Position numbers and translations under genes: made by a program. Positions 35,198 to 47,014 of a stretch of 64,000 bases of DNA are shown in pieces. The stretch comes from Bactrocera neohumeralis (lineage: Eukaryota > Arthropoda > Insecta > Diptera > Tephritidae), in the NCBI RefSeq assembly GCF_024586455.1, contig NC_065921.1:66837528-66901527 (forward strand), given 5' to 3'. Numbering within the stretch: the stretch's first letter is position 1; each line of letters begins with the position of its first letter. The notes under the pieces are model-generated. The model was not told the origin of the DNA. It did not search any database and saw nothing but the letters and a program-made list of their open reading frames with translations.

Positions 35198-36255
35198 TAT
35201 ACTCTCGCAACAAAGTTGCTAAGGAAAGTATTATAGTTTTGTTCATATAACGGTTGAACCTAAGTCCTAAAACTAAAAGAGTCAGATATAGGGTTATACA
35301 TATATACCAAAGTGATCAGGGTGACGAGTAGAGTTGAAATCCGGATGTCTATCTGTCCGTCCGTCCGTCTGATCGTCCGTCTGTCTGTCCGTGCAAGCTG
35401 TAACTTGAGTAAAAATTGAGATATCATGATGAAACTTGGTATACGTATTTCTTGGCTCCATAAGTAGGTTAAGTTCGAAGATGGGCAAAATCGGCGCACT
35501 GCCACGCCCACAAAATGGCGGAAACCGAAAACCTATAAAGTGTCATAACTAAGCCATAAATAAAGATATGCCCATTTGGGTGGGGCATATTTGGACGTAA
35601 TTTTTTTGGAAAAGTGGGCGTGGCCCCGCCCCCTACTAAGTTTTTTGTACATATCTCGGAAACTACTATAGCTTTGTCAACCAAACTCTATAGAGTCGTT
35701 TCCTTCAGGTATTTCCATATACAGTTCAAAAATGGAAGAAATCGGATAATAACCACGCCCACCTCCCATACAAAGGTAATGTTGAAAATCACTAAAAGTG
35801 TGTTAACCGACTAACAAAAAACGTCAGAAACACTAAATTTTACGGAAGAAATGGCAGAAAGAAGCTGCACCCAGGCTTTTTTCAAAAATTGAAAATGGGA
35901 GTGGCGTCGCCCACTTATGGACCAAAAACCATATCTCAGGAACTACTTTACCGATTTCAATGAAATTCGGTATATAATATTTTCTTAACACCCTGATGAC
36001 ATGTACGAAATATGGGTGAAATCGGTTCACAACCACGCCTTCTTCCAATATAACGCTATTTTGAATTTCATCTGATGCCTTCTCTGTATAATAGTATATA
36101 CATTAGGAACCAATGATGATACGGAATAAAACTTTACAAAAATACGGTATTTGAAAAATATGTAAATGACGTATAATGAAATCTCGATTATCACTTTATC
36201 ATGCGAGAGTATAAAATGTTCGGTGACACCCGAACTTAGCGCTTCCTTACTTGTT
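35198..36255 (+). mobile_element. Helentron-derived repeat subfamily A, copy 1
   Basis: This 1.06-kb noncoding element begins TATACTCTCGCAACAAAG, has a GTCY microsatellite at 35346-35393, and near the end repeats its start inverted (GCGAGAGTATA at 36203-36213). A hairpin follows (GTTCGG/CCGAAC arms at 36218-36235), then the tail TTAGCGCTTCCTTACTTGTT. A 5' end mirrored just upstream of a 3' hairpin, and a central GTCY tract, are the traits of Helentron-derived DINE-1-like repeats. Frames inside are chance frames. Confidence 0.75.
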
Positions 36256-36819
36256 ATAATTAGGGAAGATACATACTATTGTCGTACATATTTTTATAGT
36301 ATAGTACGTTGAAAATCGATACGGTCACTTACTTAATCTCACCTATATTGCCTTCAAAGTGCTTTTATCAATATCATGAGTACACTAGACTAGTCTGTCA
36401 ATTGACAAATCGCGATCACGATCTCAATATTTGTAAACAAAGATGAATCTACAAATTTTGCTGACTGTAAAGTGACTATGAAGTTAACATGTGGGCATAA
36501 AATACGTGAGCAAATAAATATGCCAACAGCTGACAAATGCACGCTTGAAAAAAAAAAACAAATAGGAGGTTTAATAAAAATAAATAAAATTTGCGGATTC
36601 CGCAAAAATGTGTTGTACAAATAAATAGTGCAAAATAGAAAATAGCTGAGAAAGAGGGTAAGATGAAACAAAAACAAAGTATACGGGGAAGAGTGCAAAA
36701 TATTGTGAAAGCCGCTATTTTTTGTACGAATTACCGTGCGATTTTGTACTGTGATACAGTCACAAGTCCCTAAATTTGAGCTTTTAAGTTAGAGACAATT
36801 TTTGTGGCTTGAGACGATT
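36256..36819. other. Spacer, nothing recognised
   Basis: No supported feature. Confidence 0.3.
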
Positions 36820-37250
36820 TTGCTATTCTGTAAGTGACAGTCACAAAATCTATTACATTTCATTATTCAGAGATGTTTTTACACTTCAATGAAAATAAAT
36901 ATGTCGATAACAAATATTAAATTTTCTATAAAATAGTCAAAAAACATAATTACCAATAAAAGTAAAAATATATGTTGACTTTGTTTCATAATATTTACGA
37001 AATTTATGTAAAATTGTTTTATTTTTCACTTACAAAATATTAAAAAACGACAATCGATTAATATCTATGATGATCTCTATTCAGTATATTCAAAATGCTA
37101 ACTATCAGGTCTCAAATTTGAGTCAATATTATGAGACTAACAGTCTCTACTGTTTAATGAATATTAACTAGTCACAAATTGAGACTTTACCTCAAAATGT
37201 CTCAAATAGTGACTAGAGACTGCTTACAGCATTCCACTATTAGAGTGATT
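36820..37250. repeat. Possible MITE with repeated GAGAC/GTCTC motifs
   Basis: The left side (ATTCTGTAAGTGACAGTCAC near 36826) is weakly complementary to the right side (GACTGCTTACAGCAT near 37217-37231). The interval and its left flank hold at least eight GAGAC or GTCTC pentamers, several next to AAATTTGAG or AATTGAG. A degenerate TIR element fits, but no target duplication is clear. Confidence 0.35.
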
Positions 37251-38227
37251 TTCGTACTATATATTTCATATATTATTATATTTCAAATAAATCCCGAAAA
37301 ATTGAAATTGTTATAACATCACCTTCATTAGTTCGAAAATTGTATATCAATTTGTATTTGAACCGAGTCATTTAAACGTTAAACATCAACTTTGACATCT
37401 GGCTTGACAGTTATCTCTGTGGGAAAGTCTAACTCTGAACCTGGCACTTAGGTACAGCGTACTTAAATATTTGTGATTAATTTCAGTTTATTTTGTATTA
37501 TAACAATTCTTTGATTGCGATAAATATACATTACAGTGACTGACTTAATTTACAAAACACTCGAAATGTCAAAAAATGTAATAATAATGACACTGTCAAA
37601 TTATATAAAATTTCCCAAGCCACATACATGCAAATGATGATCCAGATGATCATAAATACATACCATACATTCCTCTACAATATTATTACCAATAAAAATT
37701 TTAAAATTTTGCGCTCAAATATAATTTCTTGTCAATTATGACACGAATATGCAGTCAATTTCTCTTTCCTATATTCCACTTCCAATAATTTTGGCGATTT
37801 TTTTCACTTTATCAAACTCCAACATTAAATTAGAACAGCCTGCAATGAGGCTGTCAGTTTTCGAGTTTGACGTTTCATGTCGCTTGCCAGCTGTGAATTT
37901 GATTACGCGGCTGTCAATTGCCACAAGCTGCGTTAATACATTTATACGAGCCTGTCATAAATCTATATACATCAGTGATCGATGCTTACTCGTTAAACTT
38001 TATGAAAGTTTGTATGTTTAGAAATAGCTATTAGTTCCATATACATATGTATACGAGTATACATACATCTGGTTACTTTTTAATTTTTTACTGAATTTTA
38101 ATGTGCTCACCACAGCGGCTTTAATGTGCTTCAGCTATACTAATTGGTGAGAGCGCGGAATTGATATTGATTTATTGGCTTTGGAAAGGAGCATAAAAAC
38201 TTATTTATAAGTAATCCAATATATAAA
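37251..38227. other. Spacer, nothing recognised
   Basis: The frame at 37749-38021 has no known motif and probably is not a gene. Confidence 0.3.
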
Positions 38228-39239
38228 TCCATTACTTACGGCTGAACAACGTTTAAAAACGTATATGCGTATTTCAATATTTGACAGATATCGCTTGAAG
38301 TCTGTCGCTCTCTATGTGTTCAGCATATTAAGGTCAACATAATCGGTCTACTGAGCGTACTATTTACAACACCATCAGCCATCTTGAGAACCAGCATTCA
38401 TTATTGGATAATCATCGACCGAATAGACCAAGTCCAGCACGCGGTGAAAAAAAATAGCAGCCTAGGCTGAGAGTGTACAAGAAGATCGTGAAGGTTCGAT
38501 TGAGCGCCGTTCACATCCTTCGGACTGATGGAACGACTCATTTAACGTCGAGATCTTAAATTGAAAGCGTACAAAATAAAGCTTGTGCCAGAACTGAAGC
38601 CGCTTGACCTTTCCAAGTCATATAGCTTTGCTCTATGGACTCTTAAATGTTCCAAGAAGGTCCGATGTTTATGAGCCAAATCAATGGGTACGTAAACAAG
38701 CAAAATTGAGGTCGTAACCGTCAAAAGCGACCGCAATCGCGGCATTATAACCGACTATTTGATGCTTGAATTCGTAGCTCGTGATTTCAGCGAGATTTGT
38801 TTTCAAGAAGACGGTGCCAATTCCCACACAATGCATCAATTAATGAATCAACACTTTGATGAGCAGATAATTTCACGTTTGGGCCGGTCGATTGGCCATC
38901 AAGATCGTGTGATATCCCACCGTTAGACTTTTTTCTGTGGGGTATGTAAATTCCAAAGTATGTACGGACAATTCCGCTTGGATTCAGGGCTTGGAGCAAA
39001 ACATCACGCCTGTCATTCGCCAGTTACCAGTCGAAATGCTCGATCGAGTCATTGAAAATTGTACTCAACGGATGGACCATCTAAGACGTAGCCGCGGCCA
39101 ACATTTGAAAGGGATAATCTTCAAAAAATAAATACCAAAGAATGTTCTTTCCAATGAAAATAAACAGTCCCCATTAAAAATGAAGTTTCTTGGTTTTTTC
39201 TTAAAAAAAAAATAGGGAATCTCAAAATGGATCACCCAT
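38228..39239 (+). mobile_element. DD41D (rosa-type) element, copy D, 5'-truncated
   Basis: The plus strand follows the whole transposase in broken frames: LTAEQR near 38236, RRDLKLKAYKIKLVPELKPLDL at 38550-38610, VARDFSEICFQEDGANSHT with the second catalytic region at about 38780-38830, FGRSIGHQDRVISHR (in place of the WPPRSCDITP motif) and the C-terminal MLDRVIENCTQRMDHLRRSRGQHLK near 39030-39115. The 3' terminus (CAAAATGGATCACCCAT) is followed by TA. The left terminal repeat and the first-aspartate region are lost. Confidence 0.8.
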
Positions 39240-39241
39240 TA

Positions 39242-40346
39242 TTTGATTTCGATCCAGATTATGAGTATCTGTAAGGATCAGAAGTTCGATAATGCTGTTT
39301 ATAATTTAAGCACATAGACCACAATTCGTAAGTAGAAACCCTAATTTAATAATTTATTATACCTACAAATATACTGCTTGGAATTATGTGTTTACAAAAA
39401 TAAAGAGTTGCTAAAACACATACATACATATGTACATACATATTATATATATTATTACGCATGTCACTTCATCAAGTGACTGTTCGCCGCCAATATAACC
39501 TAAGATATAACTCCCGTTTATTTGCTAACATCCGAGTCATACAAATAACCAAGATTTACGAGCTACAATTTTTCACTCAACCAAGTAATAACAACACAAA
39601 AAAACGAGGAACAGATAAAACGAAAACAACAACAATTTAATTAACCATGCTTCGACGCTGACACATAGAACTGTCGGCATTTTGCTCAAGCTCTGACATA
39701 ATAAATCCCTCGCAAACAAGTAAGAAAATTACAGTAGCAAAAGAGAACGGCCTTGCAGCAAAGAGCTCAAATTGTCATTGGTACCATAGTGGGGTGAAAT
39801 TCTTAGAAAATAAAAGCTGCATTATTTCTGTTCAATAAATAATGTCGAAAAGACAAAGAACGTATGTATGTAAGTAGCAAAAAAACAAACTTGGGAAACT
39901 AGAAGCAGGCGTGGGAAAAACTTCTTTGGGTACACTTATACATACATAACAGACAGAGATGTGAGAAGTTAGTGGTGGGGTAGAAAATTGTAGTAAAAGA
40001 ACACAAAGAGAATGCAAAAAATGCCTGGATTACAGCAACAATTCAGGTCAAATCAGAGTCAAATGCTTCGAAAAATTAGTTTACTGCGATTATTCAAAGA
40101 CTGGAAGAATCGAATTAAAGATAATTGATGGCGATTAGCGGCATGAGAAATAAGTGAGTAGGCAAATATACTTGTAGTTAACGGTAAATTTAATAATGTA
40201 TGCCGAAATTTAATACATACATACATACTATGTATTAATGTTGGAAAACGACATGCGAGCCAAAAAGAAAACTGCGTAGAAACGAAACTACGCAATAATG
40301 TATGTACTATATACGCTTGGGAACAACAAGCAAAGTAAGCAATTGG
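39242..40346. other. Spacer, nothing recognised
   Basis: No supported gene. CATA/TATG microsatellite patches occur at about 39419-39442. Confidence 0.35.
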
Positions 40347-40790
40347 TTTTTCCTTCTTTACTGGTGTAGATACCGCTTACGCGGTCATAGCTGAGTTAAC
40401 AATAGCGCGCCAGTCTTTTCTTCTTTTCGCTATTTGGCGCCAATTGGAGATAACAAGTGTAGCCACGTCCTTCTCCACTTGATCTCTCAAACGGAGTGGA
40501 TGTTTTCCTCTTTCTCTGCTTCCACCAGCGGGTACTGAATCGAAACCCTTCAAAGCTGGAGTATTCTTTATTTCTGGAAGACTTAACTTAGCCAGAGAAG
40601 TCGCCTAAAACCGCACTGATAAAGTCCAATCAGTTTGTTGACGGTAGGCTTAAATCTTTCACACAGTACACTCGATAGAACCTTATATGTTGAGGCGGCT
40701 TTTGGTTGGCGCAGATTTTGGGGTCACCCTTTTTGTGGATTGGGCAGAACACAAACTCCAATCGTCGGCCATGTTTTCATAAAACCATAT
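40347..40790 (-). mobile_element. LINE remnant, minus strand, internally deleted
   Basis: The minus strand reads LSSVLCERFKPTVNKLIGLYQCGFR at about 40610-40680, the YQCGFRPGKST-type segment of a non-LTR reverse transcriptase, and then jumps to the 3' tail. That tail (TTAACTCAGCTATGACCGCGTAAGCGGT-like, 40365-40400) matches in reverse the 3' end of the LINE at 59565-60496. The catalytic YADD part is deleted. Confidence 0.65.
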
Positions 40791-40795
40791 TGTAC

Positions 40796-41400
40796 AAAGA
40801 AGCTTCCCCCTGCCGGTGGGGGGGACCCCCTTTGGGTTCGGGGGGGGCGAAAGAGGCGACTAATATCCTTGCTACCAGTTCAGAGCTGTATGGAAGCTCA
40901 ACTGGTAGTAGCTTCGGCTACGAGGTCTGATCGGAGACTTAATTCTTGTGCCACGGGGAGCAGTAGCCCTTGGAGGTAACTCCAATCTGCTCATTGGGTT
41001 TGGGCCTTTATGGAGATTCGTGGTGGTTGTGGTTAAAACCCAAATACGGGAAGAACTGACTTTGTCAGTTGAATGTGGAGTTGCATTGCAACCGGGTGCC
41101 GGACCCAAAGCACGGCAGAGGTTTTAGATGGGCCTCGAACCCTACCAAGGTGACTAGTCAGTTCTACGCTATCAGAAACGATACTTTTTTTTACATATGG
41201 CTCAAGTGAGCTGCTTCCGGTCTTAGGCCAAGTATCCTCTGGGTGGCCAAAAACATCCACTTGAAAGCGAGCTAAAGCGAGAAGGCGAAACATCCCTCCC
41301 TAGTTTGGGACCCGCATCGTAAAAAACACCCCTCACGAAAAGAAGAAAACAGCTTTGAATAAGAGATCCCCTTTCGACGACGACAGCAGCAAACGCATTA
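40796..41400 (+). mobile_element. GC-rich LINE 5'-region-like segment
   Basis: This is the most GC-rich part of the window, with G runs at 40815-40850 and a long non-AT stretch ending near CCTCACGAAAAGAAG. From memory it resembles the 5' untranslated region of a tephritid LINE of the same kind as 59565-60496, but I cannot verify that here. No reverse transcriptase motif lies inside; the frames at 40635-40979 and on the minus strand look like GC-driven chance frames. Confidence 0.4.
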
Positions 41401-41720
41401 AGAATTGGTTTTTACAAAGCTGAAATCAGTATAACCAATTAATAAAACAAATTTGAATAAGGGGAAAATTTCAAAACTGGAGTCAGCTGTGGGTTGCTTA
41501 AGAAAAAAACAGTCGAATTAATTTTCCAAGAGAAGAAAAATGTCGATACTTTGCTCCGATTACAAGACTATGGGATGTTCATAAAACTATAACGCTTATT
41601 TCAATAGCGAATATCCGATCGTTAGTTCATTCCTTCACTTAAGTAGAACCTTTCAATGCGTAAGTTTTTGTTGTGACTATTCAAATAAGTAAACCAGAGA
41701 GGATACTGATTAGCGTACCA

Positions 41721-41953
41721 CTTCTGAAGTTGAAAATAGCTTTTGCAAAATTTCAGATCGATATCTTAAAAACTGAGGGATTAATGCGCGTATATATCGC
41801 CGAACGGACAGACCCTCGGACATGATTATATCGACTCAGTTCGTCATGCTGATCATTTATACATATATAACTATACCTTAAAGGGCTTGCACCGATTTCT
41901 TTTGGGTATTATAAACTTCGTGGCAAACTTAATATAGCTAGTTGAAGGTGTAA
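41721..41953 (-). mobile_element. Helentron-derived repeat subfamily B, 5' part, decayed
   Basis: The segment matches subfamily B from AAAACTGAGGGATTA through CGGACAGACC (shrunken GTCY tract), ATGCTGATCATTTATA and CTTTTGGGTATTATAAAC to a mutated 5' end (GTTGAAGGTGTAAAAAC). Confidence 0.65.
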
Positions 41954-43440
41954 AAACATCTAATTAATATCAACTCTGTGATATTAATGAAAATAGAGGT
42001 TAAAATTTAATTATGTTAAAATATATGTATATTCAATAGGCCAAGTGTTTAAGAATTATTAACACCCCACCTTTTTGTACCGAGGTAAGCGACAAGATGC
42101 TAAAAATTAATTTCAGTTTATCAAACCACCCTCACAGGCGGAATAACGAGCTGAAACTCTCTAGCAATTCATAACATATTTTTTTTTTGCTCTTTTGCTC
42201 GCTTTAAAAATACCTTGTTAGTATATAAGTACAAACACCCAAATTTTGTGTTGTGAGTCAAGCTTAACGCCCACTATACTACGCCTGCATATGAACCTTA
42301 CATAACCGAGTACACACGTGATATTTATGTATAAGGGCGGATAATCCACTTGCAGCACATAATTCCTCATTTAGCAGCACGGGTCTTTGCAAAATTTAAA
42401 ACAAAAAATACTCTACGACCCGCACTTGTCGCCTTAATTACAGGCACGTTGCACTAACGAAGTACAAAACTGGCCGAAAATGAATAGAAAACAGAAAACA
42501 AGACAAGCGGTACGTATTCGTATGTGAGCCGTTGAGTATACAGCGGACCAGGGCGTATGAGCAACATTATTCATGTGTAGGCATATCAAGCAAATATTGT
42601 AATGTGGGCAAATTTAGGCTTACGCCCGCAGACACACGTATTTACATAGTCGTTAGATACACAAACCTGAGTTATTTGACAAAGCAGGATGTAAGTAATG
42701 TGATATGGCACAGAAACACATACATATAAATTTGCCAACACACTCTCGCATATATGATATAGTAGGTGTATAGGTAGACGTAATACTAGATCATTCATAG
42801 CAGACATGTGTAGGTTTATTCATAACCTCAAGGACATGTTTGCATTTGCCCTAGCGTAGCCAAGTAGTGACAACAACTACCACTAACCGCTCAAAAGCTT
42901 GCCAGCTGAAGTGCTGGTTGTCTGTTGGCTCGGTTCTACTTACCTCATTTCAACTATTTGTATTACATTAGTTAGTATTAGTTAAAGGTGGTTGGCTAAG
43001 GGCACTAACGAATGCTATTTTTGGTCGCATACATATCAGTAATACCTGTTAAGCAATAATTTTTGTGCTGCCATTTGATACACCCAACCCGTACGCATTG
43101 AGCTTTTACCACGATCATAAATCAATGTCGCTTGTTTGCGCTGCTCATCACTCTTCATGGATATACTCGCATGCAAATGCATTTTTGCATTAAAAGTCTA
43201 TTTGCATTAAAAGCCAGATGCTTAGTGATGGGACTTGTTGGCCGATAAGGAATTATTTTGTGAGCGCAGGATTTTCGGCAGTTTGAAGCGAGTCCGAATG
43301 AGCTTGTGCAGTAGGTAAAGGCTCTGTGTTCGATTCCAATAAAATAATGACGAAAATAAATACTAAACTATAAAACAACTCATAACGAAGGACTAAGTTC
43401 GGTTGTAAACGAATATTTTATGATCTCGCAAATTGCAAAT
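41954..43440. other. Spacer, nothing recognised
   Basis: Low-copy DNA without supported coding sequence. A TGTTCGATTCC string near 43329-43339 resembles a tRNA B box, but no tRNA fold is present. Confidence 0.35.
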
Positions 43441-44510
43441 AACGGGTTTTTCAATCGGGAGCTACAAAAGTAAACCGATGGGGACAGCACACGACGCCAT
43501 ATTTTTCTCGCTTTTTTGACATTTCTTTTCAGTAAAGTTTGCCATTTCATCATGGAAACAATATCAGCAAAGGATCGAAATTATTAAAAGTTTCTACCGA
43601 AATTCGGAGTCAGTGGCCTCAACTTTATGAGCGCTACGTCCAATTTATGGGCGTCATAATAGTCCTGTCAGATCAACAATTGAATGTCTAATGACAAAAT
43701 TTGAATCCACAGGCACAGTACAACATGTTGCGGTGCCAGTGAGACAAAGAAGTGTCCGTAGTGTCGAGAATATTGCTGCCGCAAGCGCATCAATTGAGGA
43801 AGAGCCAAATCAATCTTTCACACGTTATAAACGTGTGGCATCTCTGCGACGTCGTTGTGACAAATTTTGCGAAAAGTTATTGGCCTACATCCTTACAAGA
43901 TCAAATTGACGCAAGAATAGAAGCTGCTTGACAACCAGAATCGTCGCATTTTCGTGAATTGGACTGAGCAACAACTTGAAAATTATCCGTACTTTCAACG
44001 AAAATCAACTTCTTCCTCTTCTTGATCATCAAGACCGGCAAGTTGCTGTTGAATGGGAATCGCTACCGCTCAATGATAACCGAATATTTTTGGCTCGAAT
44101 TGTATGATATGGACTTGGACAATATGTGGTTGCAACAGGCTGGCGCCACAAGCCACACAACGAATGTCACAAACGATTTATTGAAAACCAAGTTTGGTGA
44201 ACGTGTTATCTCCCGAAATGGCCCAGTCAATTGGCCGCCTCGGTCGTGCGATTTGACACCGTTAGGCTATTTCTTTTGGGGTTACGTCAAGTCTATCGTC
44301 TAGGCAGCGACAATTGCTGAACTTCGTACGAATATCGAACATGAAATTGCAGCAGTACCGGCCGATTTATGCTTGAAAACCGTTTAAAATTGGGTTCAGC
44401 GTCTGGACTTCTGCAAGCGTGCCAGTGATGGCTATGCAAAAGAACTCGAGTTCCATATATAATGGCATCGAATGTACTTTCAGAGGAATAAAGAAGAGAG
44501 GGATATCTCT
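43441..44510 (+). pseudogene. DD41D-type transposase, second lineage, catalytic residues lost
   Basis: The element begins near AACGGGTTTTTCAATCG. Frames at 43540-43909 give the N-terminal helix-turn-helix (ASTL, APIYGRHNSPVRSTIECLMTKFESTGTV) and linker (RSVRSVENIAAASASIEEEPNQS). The frame at 44022-44303 gives NGNRYRSMITEYFWLELYDMDLDNMWLQQAGATSHTT, then SRNGPVNWPPRSCDLTPLGYFFWGYVKS. Spacing between the last two catalytic positions is 41 residues as in DD41D, but both aspartates are replaced (QQAG and LGYF). The first catalytic region is deleted. It differs enough from copies A-E to be another lineage. Confidence 0.8.
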
Positions 44511-44777
44511 TGATATTTTTATATATAAAATAGCTTGGAATCCGATCCTTTTTAAATTCGTGATATCTTTTGAATGGAATGTCCCGTACGAATGAAGTTA
44601 TATAATATAAAGGTATGAATCAGTCTTGAATATGAAAGTAATTTTGAAAGGATTAATACTAAGTCACAAATAATATGCTTTCACAGGGGCGAAATTTATA
44701 TAATAATGATTCATAACTTTTTTAAAATATATTATAAATATATATAAAATATATCCAACAGTTATAGAGGTGTAAAC

Positions 44778-45804
44778 ATGGAGTTCACTAACGCCGAAAT
44801 TCGCGCTATTTTAAAGTTTTCTTTCGTTAAAGGCAAGTCCGCTAGAGAAACGTTCCGTGAGATTAATGGTGTTTGGTGGATGGTACTCTATCACTTCGAA
44901 CTGCGGAGGAATGGTTTCGAAGATTCAAAGCGAGTGAAAACGACACCAAGGATAAGACAGCCGGCGAAAGACCTGTGACTATGAATACCGATCAAATCAT
45001 GGAAAACATATCGAGTTAGACCGGCATGTGGCGTCTCGTGACATCGCCCAGAAGATGGGAGTTAGTCACCAAACCATTTTAAACCATCTGCAGAAAGCTG
45101 GATACCCAAAAAAGCTTGATGTTTGGGTGCCGCATGATTTGACGCAAATAAACCTTCTGGATCGAACCAACGCCTGCAATATGCTGCTGATACAGAACGA
45201 ACTCGACCCATTTTTGAAGCGGATGGTGACTGGCGACGAAAAATGGATCACATACGACAATATCAAGCGAAAACGGTCGTAGTCGAAGGCCGGTGAATCG
45301 TTCCAAACAGTGGCCAAGCCGGGATTGACGGCCAGGAAGGTTTTGTTGTGTGTTTGGTGGGATTGGAAGGGAATCATCCACTATGAGCTGCTCCCATATG
45401 GCCAGACGCTTAACTCTACCATCTACTGCGAACAACTGGACCGCTTGAAGCAGGCGATCGACCAGAAGCGTCCAGAATTGGCCAACAGGAAGGGTGTAGT
45501 GTTCCACCAGGACAACGCCAGACCACACACTTCGTTGATGACTCGTCAGAAGCAAAGGGAGCTCGGATGGAAGGTTTTATCGCATCCACCATATAGCCCG
45601 GACATAGCGCCAAGTGATTACCGCCTGTTCCTATCCATGGCGAACGCGCTTGTTGGTGTAAAGTTGAACTGAAAAGAGGCTTGTGAAAAGTGGCTGTCTG
45701 AGTTCTTCGCAAATAAGGAGGTGGGCTTCTGGGAGGGGGGTATTATGAAGTTGCCGTCTAGTTGGAAATAGATTATGGAACGAAACGGCGCATATTTGAA
45801 CTAA
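44778..45804 (+). pseudogene. Mariner DD34D transposase, nearly full length but broken
   Basis: From MEFTNAEIRAIL to NGAYLN the whole mariner protein can be followed: first helix-turn-helix, WFRRFKASENDTKDK (in another frame), ASRDIAQKMGVSHQTILNHL, DVWVPHDLTQ, VTGDEKWITYDN, VVFHQDNARPHTS and SHPPYSPDIAPSDYRLF. All three aspartates are present, with 34 residues between the last two. Defects are frameshifts near 44905 and 45012, TAG in place of Trp at 45281, a TGA at 45670 and a TAG near 45768. It resembles the cecropia/mellifera side of the family. I could not identify TIRs. Confidence 0.85.
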
Positions 45805-45849
45805 ATCCGATCACTGTAACACATTTTATAAAGCATTGAATAAAGAGAA

Positions 45850-47014
45850 AAAAATCGGAAGGGAGATATTTATATTGTAGTCTGTGTTTACCAGAGAAAG
45901 TGTAGCTTCCTAACGTCGAAAGAATTTTTCAAAGTTCAAATTTCTTTTTTCAAATTTATCCTCACGGTAAAATTGTAAGGATTTTTCTTAAAATCTACTG
46001 TTACTTAATTTACGGGCGTATATTTACAAAGCGCCAATGCAAATAACTTGCACAACATGTCTGGCTTAATAATATCAAGGTTGCATAAGCAGTGAAATGT
46101 TATTTAATTTTATTTTCAAACGCTCATTGACCTTAGCCTTGCATCAGAAATCTTGAAAAATTCGTAACATTCCAAAGACGTGTCGGCCGGCACTGCACTT
46201 TTGTTGCGCTCATTGAGAAAATGGAAAAGAAAATTATTACGATTCGAAGAAGTGGAAAAAGCAGTGTTAGTCATAGTCATGGCAAGTTTACATAAATCAA
46301 CTATATATGAAAGGAAATTTGTATATATGTATGTATGTACAAATATGTATATATTTACAAGAATTTCAGAAACAATGCCGTGACGATGAACGACACTCTA
46401 AACTGGCCATGAAATCGCGTTAGGAGAGGCGATTATCGAGCAGCACAAACAAAACCAATTCCAAAAAAAACCGATAAAAAATAGAAAATTATCACAGTAA
46501 AATATATAGAAAAATTCATTTTCATATGTGAAAATTGTGCGCCAAGAATATGTTGTAAGCAAAAAAATAAATGTCAAAGTCAAAGGGATTAATATAGAGT
46601 GTTGCATGCTGACTAGGAAGACACGCAGGCGACAAGTAAATGCTGTAGCAAAGCTTTTAACCAATTTTTATTATTTATGAGTTAAAGGTTAGAAACGCTT
46701 GTAAGCTGGCTTGTGTATGACTAGTTTCATATTTACGAATGCTACTTGAGAATTCTGTAACCCTGTTAGCTAGACAAGCTGTCTGCAAATCACTTAAGCA
46801 TTTATTTATGTATATATTTGCTGATTACCGATTAGTGTTGCCAATGAATTATACAAGTATATAGCCAATATTTGTACTACATATGTTCATCATGTTTTGA
46901 AAAATTTGTGTCCTAAAGTCGAATCAATTTATTGATAAAAAAGGAGTATGACAAATGTGTAGTTAAAAGATTCCCAGAAACCAGGTTTCAAACCTGGCGA
47001 AATTCAGAATTTGA
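45850..47014. other. Spacer, nothing recognised
   Basis: No supported gene. A perfect 17-bp palindrome (CCAGGTTTCAAACCTGG) lies at 46981-46997. Confidence 0.35.

Noticed and set aside
35260..36048. Frames inside the subfamily A repeat
   Set aside because: They recur with the repeat copies and shift with indels; the repeat is noncoding.
36490..36700. Minus frame of 102 codons with hydrophobic stretches as a membrane protein
   Set aside because: T-rich spacer read on one strand gives Phe/Leu/Ile-rich translations; no conserved start context or neighbouring exon.
39786..39810. GGTGAAATTCTTAG as an 18S rRNA fragment
   Set aside because: Only about 14 bases match a conserved rRNA string and the flanks do not continue the match.
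40635..41293. Frames of 74-114 codons in the GC-rich segment
   Set aside because: Overlapping frames on both strands in GC-rich DNA with few stops; the translations are low-complexity and lack domains.
43325..43345. tRNA or SINE promoter (TGTTCGATTCC, B-box-like)
   Set aside because: No A box at the right distance and no cloverleaf can be drawn; no tailed repeat copy was seen.
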